Shown in pieces: positions 41,641-47,463 of a DNA stretch of 47,463 nt; position 1 is the stretch's first letter; every line of letters begins with the position of its first letter. Under the pieces are notes generated by a model. That model worked only from the letters and a program-made list of their open reading frames with translations, did not search any database and was not told the DNA's origin. The DNA comes from an uncultured Eubacteriales bacterium. GTDB taxonomy: Bacteria > Bacillota > Clostridia > Lachnospirales > Lachnospiraceae. Made by a program: the position numbers and the translations under genes. Where the stretch lies: NCBI GenBank assembly GCA_900316115.1, contig ONBN01000047.1, positions 1 through 47,463 on the forward strand, read 5' to 3'.

Positions 41641-42867
41641 TTACGATATATTTTTCCCGCTTAGTTCCATCAGATCCTCGATCACAGGCCTGCGTACTTT
41701 TTTCCTGGTCATTTCCAGAATGTTCAAAGGCGTGATATCCACTGCTTTACAGCGGACAGGATCCTTTTTCAAATATTTCTTCAGTACATGGAAAAGCTCG
41801 TCTATATGGTCAGGATTTTCCATGTTAATAAAGTCAATCAGGATAATCCCGGAAAGATTCCGAAGCCGCAGCTGTCTGGCAATTTCTCCGGCTGCCTCCA
41901 GATTGATCTTACGGTAGGTTTCCTGAACCTTTTTCTTTCCTGTAAACTTTCCAGTATTCACATCAATGGAAACAAACGCTTCTGTCTGCTGGATCACAAG
42001 AAAGCCGCCGCTGTTCAGCCATACTTTTTCATGCCAGATCTCATCAATGGCTGATTCGATCCTGTACAGCTTATAAAGAGGAAGCAGTCTATCTGTATAC
42101 ATACGAAGCTTGGAAAGCTCAGGTGAACTGTTCTCTTCCAGATAGGTATGGATCTGCTGGTGATATTCCGGAATATCCGTAATGATCTCTTCCAGATCCT
42201 GTCTGTAAGTATCCCGGATCCTTTGTATATATTCCGGTTCCGGCTGATACAGAAGACTGCAGCAGGTACGGCTGCGGCCATTTACAGCAACTTTCTGATA
42301 CATTTCCTGAAGATATTTTAATTCCTTTTCCAGTTCTTCTTTTTCTGCTTCTGCCGCATTGGTCCGAACGATCAGGCCGTACTCTTTATCAGGTTTCTGG
42401 ATTTCATCAGCAAACCAAGTGGAAAGTCTTTTCCTGTCTTCCACACGCAGTTTTTTTGAAAGGCCGAATTTCTTATCACCTGTAGTCAATACCAGATATT
42501 TTCCGGTAAAATTCAGATTTCCAGACAATGCAGGAAGTTTTCCCTTCATGGCATCTCTGCTTACCTGTACAAGCAGTTCATCTCCCGGCCGAAGGGGACG
42601 GTTATCTGCAACTCTTCCAGCACTGAAAATCGCTTTTTTTCCTTCTTCCAACGGAAGATAACCTCTTACATCCGGTGCGATCCGCACAAATGCAGCCTGA
42701 ATATTGGCAGCTACGTTTTCCACCTGGCCAACATAAATATTATCAAGAATAGATTTCCTGTTTTCCGGCTCCGGCTGGATCTCCATGATCTTCTGATCTT
42801 CTGTAAGAACACATACACTGCAGGAAACCCCGCTTATCTCCATCCGGGTGATAATAAGTTTACTCAA
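41641..42867 (-). CDS. RNase E/G family ribonuclease
   Basis: The 408-residue protein is a short RNase G-type enzyme without a long RNase E scaffold. It begins with an S1-like RNA-binding region (NIYVGQVENVAANIQAAFVRI), then the catalytic domain with FVSIDVNTGKFTGKK and GIILIDFINM, which hold the metal-binding Asp residues. RNase E/G works in rRNA processing and mRNA decay. Its place after a DUF2344 protein and a radical SAM protein and before rplU is the common Clostridial order. Start: TTG 42867 with AGGTG six bases upstream, giving MSKLIITRMEI, rather than the GTG nine bases earlier. Confidence 0.93.
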   Translation of the reverse strand: MSKLIITRMEISGVSCSVCVLTEDQKIMEIQPEPENRKSILDNIYVGQVENVAANIQAAFVRIAPDVRGYLPLEEGKKAIFSAGRVADNRPLRPGDELLVQVSRDAMKGKLPALSGNLNFTGKYLVLTTGDKKFGLSKKLRVEDRKRLSTWFADEIQKPDKEYGLIVRTNAAEAEKEELEKELKYLQEMYQKVAVNGRSRTCCSLLYQPEPEYIQRIRDTYRQDLEEIITDIPEYHQQIHTYLEENSSPELSKLRMYTDRLLPLYKLYRIESAIDEIWHEKVWLNSGGFLVIQQTEAFVSIDVNTGKFTGKKKVQETYRKINLEAAGEIARQLRLRNLSGIILIDFINMENPDHIDELFHVLKKYLKKDPVRCKAVDITPLNILEMTRKKVRRPVIEDLMELSGKNIS

Positions 42868-43567
42868 TTTCTTCACCTAATGCTTCCAAAGTAACAAAAC
42901 GATGGTCGCCTTCATCGCCAAGATCTGCATATACTTCCAGCCTTTTGATCATCCATGGAAACTCAGCCATCTCTTCTTTCATCCAGCTGCAGAAACTGTT
43001 CATAACTGCTTCCGGCTTTGTATAATTAGAACTTGCAGATGCCAGCTTCATAAATATGCCCTGTTCCTGAAGTTCCATCTGATAAATATAAGGACGGATA
43101 TCAACCTCTTTTGTGCCTTTTTTCGTTTCCTTTGTTACAAGGATCTCCGGCTGTGCCAAATACTCCTGGATTTTCTCACGCCATGCACACTTAGGCTCTT
43201 TTCCTTCTCTGAATACCACATAGTAATCAACTGCTGCCACAAGAGACATTGCCTTTCCGGCTTTTCCTTCTTCTACCTGTCTTGCGCTTAAAACATGTAC
43301 ACCTTCTGTCATCTGAGCATCCAGAAGATCCCTGATCCTAGAGGTAGGTACTGTCTCTGTAAGTTCCAGGTCAAAATACTCTCCCAGGCTTTCAACACCT
43401 ACACCAAGAGGTGCAGCAAATGACATGATCATATGCGGACTGTATCCGCCGGAAAATGCCACTGGAAGCCCTGCCCTGCGGATTGCTTTCTGGAAGTAAC
43501 GCATGGTGTCCAGATGACCAACAAACTTGATCGGTCCTTCTTTTGTAAATTTAATTCTTACCTTCAA
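42860..43567 (-). CDS. DUF2344 protein (TIGR03936, radical-SAM-linked)
   Basis: The 235-residue protein begins MKVRIKFTKEGPIKFVGHLDTMRYFQ, the hallmark of TIGR03936/DUF2344, and continues with GYSPHMIMSFAAPLGVG. Its function is not known; it is almost always next to a TIGR03960 radical SAM gene and sometimes fused to it, so the two probably act together, perhaps in RNA modification. The TTG at 43567 has AAGGAGG eight bases upstream. It overlaps the preceding gene by 17 bases and the RNase gene by eight. Confidence 0.9.
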   Translation of the reverse strand: MKVRIKFTKEGPIKFVGHLDTMRYFQKAIRRAGLPVAFSGGYSPHMIMSFAAPLGVGVESLGEYFDLELTETVPTSRIRDLLDAQMTEGVHVLSARQVEEGKAGKAMSLVAAVDYYVVFREGKEPKCAWREKIQEYLAQPEILVTKETKKGTKEVDIRPYIYQMELQEQGIFMKLASASSNYTKPEAVMNSFCSWMKEEMAEFPWMIKRLEVYADLGDEGDHRFVTLEALGEEIE

Positions 43568-45440
43568 GACACACACCTCCTTTATAACGAGCGGCTCCGC
43601 AGCCGGAACATTTCTGTCTGCAGTTTGGTGTTACAGTTTCTTTATGGGCCTGTTCCCATTCCCGGATCAGGAATTGCTTTTTCACACCTGCATCAATAAA
43701 ATCCCATGGAAGGATTTCATCTGTACTGCGTTCACGCAATGTATAGAAATCAATATCAATCCCTGTTTCTGCAAAGGCTTCCTTCCATATATTATAGTCA
43801 AAGGATTCTGACCAGGCATCATAGATGGCGCCCTTTTCATAAGCTTTCAGGATTACCTGTGATGCACGCCTGTCTCCTCTAGCAAGAAAACCTTCCAGTA
43901 CAGTTACATCCGGCTCATGCCAATTATAACGGATACTTCTTTGATTCAGCTGTGCACGGATCTCATCCTTTACTACTTTTGCCTTGTCAATAAAATCCTG
44001 TTCTGTGTACATTCCAGCCCACTGGAAAGGGGTAAATGGCTTTGGTACAAAGAAAGATGTGCTGACAGTGATCTGGATCTTTCCATGGCGTTTTTCCTTG
44101 GGAATCAAATCATAATATTCCTCTGCGATCTTTTCTGCAAGATGAGCAATCCCTTTCATATCTTCTTCTGTCTCTGTAGGAAGTCCCAGCATGAAATACA
44201 GCTTTACTTTATTCCACCCGCCAAGAAAGGCATCTGCAGCACCCTGCATAATATTTTCTTCTGTAAGACCCTTATTGATTACATTACGAAGCCTTTGTGA
44301 GCCTGCCTCAGGGGCAAATGTCAGGCTGCTTTTCTTAATATCCTGCACCTTACTCATAACATCCAGGGCAAATGCATCAATCCTGAGAGATGGAAGGGAA
44401 ATATTCACGCCCCTTTCCTTAAATTCATCAATCAGGAAATTTACCAGTTCCGGAAGATGTGAATAATCGCTGGAACTTAAGGAACTTAAGGAAATTTCTT
44501 CATGTCCTGTGCTTTCCAGCATCTCTCTTGAAGAATCCTTCAGTGTCTGGATATCACGCTCCCTGGTAGGACGATAGATCATCCCCGCCTGACAGAATCT
44601 GCAGCCACGGATACAGCCTCTCTGTATTTCCAGCGTCACTCTGTCCTGTGTTGCCTTAATAAAGGGAACCACCGGTTTCTTAATGGAGCGGTAGCCCTTT
44701 TCCATATCTATGATCAGCTGCTTCTGGATCGTTCTGGGCGCTTCTGGCCGGTTCGGCTGGAATGAAGCAATGGTGCCATCCTCATGGTAAGTCACATCAT
44801 AAAATGCAGGTACATAAATCCCAGGGATCTGCGCTGCCATTATCAGAAAATCTTCCCGTGTTCCACCAGCTTCTTTATTTGCCTTATAAGCATCAAACAA
44901 TGCATCATAAACTGTCTCGCCCTCGCCAATATAAAAAAGATCAAAAAAGTCTGCCAGCGGTTCCGGATTGTAAGCACATGCACCGCCTCCTACCACAATG
45001 GGACATGAATCATCCCTGTCTTTGGCAAGCAGCGGTATATGAGACAGATCTAATGTCTGAAGTACATTGGTATAGCACATTTCATATCCTAAGGTAATGC
45101 ACAGGAAATCAAACTGGCGGATTGGATCCTGGGATTCCAGGGCAAACAGCGGAATGTTTTTCTCACGCATCACCTTATCCAGATCCATCCATGGAGAAAA
45201 TACACGTTCACACCACACATCTTCCCGCTCATTAAACATATTATATAAAAGCATCATCCCCAGATTGGACATGCCTATTTCATATACATCTGGAAAGTCG
45301 AAAGCAACACGTACCTTTACATTTGGGTCAATGTTCCCCTCCTCGTCCATTTTCATCACAGAATTGACTTCCCCGCCGATATACCGGGCAGCTTTGTCAA
45401 CGCTGAGTAATATCTCATCACTAAGTGCTAATTTTCTCAT
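43551..45440 (-). CDS. TIGR03960-family B12-binding-domain radical SAM protein
   Basis: The 629-residue protein has an N-terminal B12-binding-like domain, a radical SAM core with the iron-sulfur motif RGCIRGCRFCQAG (C-x3-C-x2-C) and a short Cys-rich C-terminus (CRQKCSGCGAARYKGG) that may bind a second cluster or metal. The family accompanies DUF2344 proteins; the reaction is unknown. Start: ATG 45440 (MRKLALSDEILLSV) with AAAGGA five bases upstream, rather than the upstream start at 45479. It heads the operon behind a clear promoter. Confidence 0.92.
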   Translation of the reverse strand: MRKLALSDEILLSVDKAARYIGGEVNSVMKMDEEGNIDPNVKVRVAFDFPDVYEIGMSNLGMMLLYNMFNEREDVWCERVFSPWMDLDKVMREKNIPLFALESQDPIRQFDFLCITLGYEMCYTNVLQTLDLSHIPLLAKDRDDSCPIVVGGGACAYNPEPLADFFDLFYIGEGETVYDALFDAYKANKEAGGTREDFLIMAAQIPGIYVPAFYDVTYHEDGTIASFQPNRPEAPRTIQKQLIIDMEKGYRSIKKPVVPFIKATQDRVTLEIQRGCIRGCRFCQAGMIYRPTRERDIQTLKDSSREMLESTGHEEISLSSLSSSDYSHLPELVNFLIDEFKERGVNISLPSLRIDAFALDVMSKVQDIKKSSLTFAPEAGSQRLRNVINKGLTEENIMQGAADAFLGGWNKVKLYFMLGLPTETEEDMKGIAHLAEKIAEEYYDLIPKEKRHGKIQITVSTSFFVPKPFTPFQWAGMYTEQDFIDKAKVVKDEIRAQLNQRSIRYNWHEPDVTVLEGFLARGDRRASQVILKAYEKGAIYDAWSESFDYNIWKEAFAETGIDIDFYTLRERSTDEILPWDFIDAGVKKQFLIREWEQAHKETVTPNCRQKCSGCGAARYKGGVCLEGKN

Positions 45441-45554
45441 ACTATTCCTTTCATGGGACACTTTTCTATTTTCAAGCAAAAAAATAACCTCAGCATCTGA
45501 AAATGCGTGAGACCATTTTGATACAGGAAAAACATGACCATTAACAGTGTTTTT

Positions 45555-45583
45555 ATTATAAACAGAATCTCTTAGAAGTTCAA
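45555..45583 (-). promoter_or_regulatory. Sigma-A promoter of the radical SAM/DUF2344/RNase G operon
   Basis: On the minus strand TTGAAC (45583-45578) is followed after 17 bases by a perfect TATAAT (45560-45555). The leader is about 110 bases. Apart from this promoter and the decayed gene below, 45441-45987 holds nothing I can name. Confidence 0.8.
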
Positions 45584-45646
45584 GTATATTATTTTTATTC
45601 GGAAAAATCCGGAAAATCGACTTTGCAAACGACTCATTTGAACAAT

Positions 45647-45955
45647 CTATTCCTTTTCCGTAAGTGGTCCGATGATCTCCACTGGGAGTCTGTCATGAAT
45701 AATATCTCCTTCACCGTCAAATAAACTTGATGGCTTTGTTCATTGACGCTTTTATTTGATGATAATTCACATCTTCTTTAAAGGCACCTACTTCATCATT
45801 GCATACAGCGAATTGCGCCATGTTAAATTAGGATAATTTTCTTCAATATTATTTGCCATGTACAAATTGTTCCCTTTCATACAAGCATGAAATAATTTAT
45901 ATTCTACAAAAGGACAGGTCAAAAGCGAACCTATCCATCTATAATAATTTTTCAT
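45647..45955 (-). pseudogene. Decayed small gene(s) downstream of the DUF4160-type gene
   Basis: Three minus-strand fragments lie in different frames: a 55-residue frame from ATG 45955 to 45788 (start MKNYYRWIGSLLTCPF), a second resuming at about 45790 with EVGAFKEDVNYHQIKASMNK and stopping at 45717, and a third ending PVEIIGPLTEKE at 45647. The first two join if a single base is restored at about 45790. Composition is A/T-rich like the small genes upstream, 32 bases away. I do not recognise the protein. Confidence 0.4.
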
Positions 45956-45987
45956 TATTTCACTATACGCAAATCATATCGATGACA

Positions 45988-46269
45988 TTATTTTTCTCCA
46001 TAAAATCCAGTGTCAGATAATTCTATCCATTTCAAGTACATTTCCTTATAATGCTCTTTTATGAAGGCTCTTATTTTTCGTACTTCACGTTCTGTAAGAG
46101 TTCCCTGCTTTTCCACGGTGGTATCACCGTTACTTTTTACAAAAAATTTAGCTGAACCGGCTTCGGTCAATTTTCTATCACTTGCATGTACATGCATTGC
46201 TTCGATCACGCAGCTTGCGGTATAATACAGGTAATAACCGCATACTTTAAATTCATAATATTTTGGCAC
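45988..46269 (-). CDS. DUF4160-type small protein
   Basis: The 93-residue protein matches the DUF4160 pattern: an opening MPKYYEFKVCGYYLYYT, the short His motif AMHVHASDR (compare PPHVHV) and a C-terminal helical part EVRKIRAFIKEHYKEMYLKWIEL. DUF4160 proteins are often beside DUF2442 proteins in toxin-antitoxin-like pairs, though no activity is established. Here the partners are different small proteins. Start is GTG with GGAGGAG five bases upstream, two bases after the previous stop, so it is tightly coupled. Confidence 0.75.
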   Translation of the reverse strand: MPKYYEFKVCGYYLYYTASCVIEAMHVHASDRKLTEAGSAKFFVKSNGDTTVEKQGTLTEREVRKIRAFIKEHYKEMYLKWIELSDTGFYGEK

Positions 46270-46271
46270 GG

Positions 46272-46499
46272 TTACTCCTCCATAAATTGTTTGTTATTCA
46301 AATAGTAATCCAATACAATTTGATTTTCGATATCGTCCATGTTCGTTTCGACAATTTTATTATTATAAATCACGGCAGCATGATTTAACTGATTCAGATT
46401 AAGAACACGAATATATTTATTTTCCTGCGTAAAAGCATATCCATTAATAATCATGTCTGCTTTATCGGCTATATTTTTAATATCAAGCTGCATAGTCAA
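46272..46499 (-). CDS. Small protein of unknown function (cassette gene 2)
   Basis: A 75-residue protein, acidic at the C-terminus, that I do not recognise. Landmarks are INGYAFTQENKYIRVLNLN and VLDYYLNNKQFMEE. It has no membrane segment. It overlaps the upstream gene by 17 bases and ends two bases before the DUF4160-type gene. AAGGAGG lies six bases before the TTG at 46499; an ATG at 46493 is a possible alternative start. It probably forms one functional unit with its neighbours. Confidence 0.65.
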   Translation of the reverse strand: MTMQLDIKNIADKADMIINGYAFTQENKYIRVLNLNQLNHAAVIYNNKIVETNMDDIENQIVLDYYLNNKQFMEE

Positions 46500-46770
46500 T
46501 GCGAACCTCCTTGATCGGATTTAAAAACTCATCAACATCATAATATAAATTCTGCAAAATTGGTATCAGATCGATATACTCTTCCATTTCATTAAGGTTT
46601 TTATATTTTGCAGTTACAACCAGGTAGCCATGATCCCATTCTTTAATACTTGTATATTTTTCTAATTTCGAAGAAGTTACAAATCGAATCACTTGATTTC
46701 TAAAAGTAAAAATAGTATACTGATGATCACTTTTTAAAATGGCACAATCTTCCTTTTTCTGTACATTCAT
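46483..46770 (-). CDS. Small protein of unknown function (cassette gene 1)
   Basis: A 95-residue soluble protein, not recognised. Landmarks are YTIFTFRNQVIRFVTSS, GYLVVTAKYKN and EEYIDLIPILQNLYYDVDEFLNPIKEV. The last segment resembles the C-terminal 'DLxPxL...DxxxFxxV' pattern of DUF2442-type partners of DUF4160 proteins, so it may fill that partner role, but this is only a suggestion. GGAGGTGG lies eight bases before the ATG, and a strong promoter lies 32 bases further upstream. It heads the three-gene cassette. Confidence 0.7.
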   Translation of the reverse strand: MNVQKKEDCAILKSDHQYTIFTFRNQVIRFVTSSKLEKYTSIKEWDHGYLVVTAKYKNLNEMEEYIDLIPILQNLYYDVDEFLNPIKEVRIDYAA

Positions 46771-46801
46771 CCGTCAGCCACCTCCGATTCCTTATGAATA
46801 T

Positions 46802-46830
46802 ATTATAGCATTGTTCATTACTGTTGTCAT
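46802..46830 (-). promoter_or_regulatory. Sigma-A promoter of the three-gene cassette
   Basis: On the minus strand ATGACA (46830-46825), 17 bases, then a perfect TATAAT (46807-46802). The leader is about 25 bases with a good ribosome binding site. Confidence 0.8.
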
Positions 46831-46871
46831 TCAGTTTCTTAATAACGGTCGTGTAAACTTACTGTCGGAAA

Positions 46872-47017
46872 TTAATAAAGAGTTTCCTTGAGATTTGTTT
46901 CAGAATCAAAGTTTTCTCCACAAAATCTGCTTATTACTTCCTGCCTTTCATAGATTTCACCAAAATATTTTGTGTTAATAAGGGCGGGATATTCCGCATC
47001 ATCTATGTCTATACAGT
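46872..47017 (-). pseudogene. C-terminal fragment of an unidentified gene
   Basis: A minus-strand frame without start codon reads IDDAEYPALINTKYFGEIYE and on through SRFCGENFDSETNLKETLY to a stop at 46872. It is adjacent to transposase-like debris in another frame, so it may be the tail of a gene cut by an insertion. I do not recognise it. Confidence 0.3.
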
Positions 47018-47025
47018 TTATTCAT

Positions 47026-47280
47026 TAGCGCCTCTTTACATAAAACTTCTCCAAGACTTGTCAAAAGAGATGTTTTATCCTTGCGGACAATGTACCAGCC
47101 CTGGCGCAGGCCTTCTCTTTCACGCAGCAGTTCATCATAAGATTCCTATTCTTCTGCTATCATACTGCAACCAAGTCTGGTCACTTCATCCGTCACACAT
47201 TTTTAGTTTTCTATTTTTAGGTAAATTACTTTTTGCCCACAAAAAGGACAAAGACTCTTTTCCACAACTATAGGTTTTTG
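47026..47280 (-). pseudogene. Remnant of an ISLre2/UPF0236-family transposase
   Basis: One minus-strand frame reads CPFCGQKVIYLKIEN, stop, KCVTDEVTRLGCSMIAEE, stop, ESYDELLREREGLRQGWYIV, then RKDKTSLLTSLGEVLCKEAL. The pattern 'DELLRES..R..GW.IVRKD..TL.TS.GEV' is that of the N-terminal part of ISLre2/UPF0236 transposases. Two in-frame stops and the lack of the catalytic part mark it as dead. A 71-residue plus-strand frame over the same bases (47058-47273) is its antisense shadow. Confidence 0.55.
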
Positions 47281-47401
47281 ACAGAAATTATATGCTAAGA
47301 AGTTTATATACATCTCGTGCAAAATTCAGTTCATTATCAAAATGCTCATTGTAGTAATATGGACGTAAGCGTAAAAACGCTCGCCTTTCTTAATAGTTGA
47401 T
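47281..47401. other. A/T-rich spacer with no visible gene
   Basis: Between the transposase remnant and the final hairpin I see no gene, promoter or repeat that I can support. Confidence 0.4.
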
Positions 47402-47450
47402 TTTAGTCCATACTTGAAAAAAACAATTGATTTTTTCAAGGAGGACTAAA
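47402..47450 (+). promoter_or_regulatory. Long hairpin that buries the ribosome binding site of the last gene
   Basis: TTTAGTCC (47402-47409) pairs with GGACTAAA (47443-47450), and CTTGAAAAAA (47413-47422) with TTTTTTCAAG (47431-47440), giving 18 base pairs with a small internal bulge. The Shine-Dalgarno GGAGG (47440-47444) lies in the stem. Folding would hide it in transcripts reading in from outside, a known way for insertion sequences to limit transposase synthesis. Confidence 0.6.
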
Positions 47451-47454
47451 GACT

Positions 47455-47463
47455 ATGGATGAG
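47455..47463 (+). CDS. First codons of a gene cut by the window edge
   Basis: ATG GAT GAG starts ten bases after GGAGG and runs off the end of the window. The transposase debris just upstream and the hairpin over the ribosome binding site suggest a transposase (perhaps a full ISLre2-type copy), but three codons cannot identify it. Confidence 0.35.

Noticed and set aside
47058-47273. 71-codon plus-strand frame
   Set aside because: It is antisense to the ISLre2-like remnant, whose protein pattern is recognisable.
1-47463. tRNA, rRNA, CRISPR or prophage genes
   Set aside because: I looked for these on both strands and saw none; the lone recombinase is not accompanied by phage or integrative-element genes.

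Overview
The window looks like chromosomal DNA from a low-to-middle G+C Gram-positive anaerobe of the class Clostridia, most likely family Lachnospiraceae. This rests on gene content and order: mutS-mutL-miaA followed by a methionine gamma-lyase/aluminium-resistance-like gene; radC-mreBCD-mrdA-minD-minE-rodA; hlyD-like-yggS-sepF-ylmH; rplU-prp-rpmA-obg-yhbY-nadD-yqeK-rsfS; a radical-SAM/DUF2344/RNase G trio; and an L27 with an N-terminal extension next to its protease Prp. I saw no rRNA, tRNA or CRISPR array.

Layout. 1-550: non-coding, hairpin-rich, with a candidate promoter and strong terminator-like stem. 551-1306: a nucleotidyltransferase/HEPN pair with a terminator. 1371-13672 (+): mismatch repair (mutS, mutL), tRNA modification (miaA), a PLP enzyme, two flavoproteins, an AbrB-type regulator and a membrane-anchored amidohydrolase. 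13709-23254 (+): radC and the cell-shape/division block (mreB-like, mreC, mreD, PBP2, minD, minE, rodA, D,D-carboxypeptidase). 23298-25908 (+): an ECF-type sigma factor with a membrane anti-sigma-like partner, then a small P-loop protein. At about 25.9 kb every gene switches to the minus strand. 26047-29959 (-): XerS-like tyrosine recombinase beside a 36-bp near-palindrome, dtd, a broken AI-2E-type permease and a cytidylate-kinase-like gene. 30026-36148 (-): rluD, lspA, aroB, a SepF-YlmH fusion, yggS, an HlyD-like protein. 36353-41624 (-): lexA with tandem SOS boxes, rsfS, yqeK, nadD, yhbY, obg, rpmA, prp, rplU. 41641-45583 (-): RNase E/G, DUF2344 protein, radical SAM protein. 45647-47463: accessory DNA with a decayed gene, a three-gene cassette including a DUF4160-type protein, transposase debris, and the start of a further gene whose ribosome binding site lies in a long hairpin.

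How the parts work together. The left half mainly maintains DNA and builds the cell cylinder (Mre scaffold, PBP2 transpeptidase, RodA glycosyltransferase, Min positioning). The right half mainly serves ribosome assembly and translation, with lexA and aromatic biosynthesis between.

Most notable observations: three conserved genes have lost internal segments. rodA lost about 20 residues in frame, the AI-2E permease about 18 residues plus the frame, and sepF its C-terminal half with in-frame fusion to ylmH. Others are a recombinase with an adjacent palindrome at the point where gene orientation converges (a candidate dif-like system), an unassigned structured region at the left end, the small-gene cassette at the right end, and several well-formed promoters and operators (lexA, abrB-type, cytidylate-kinase-like gene).
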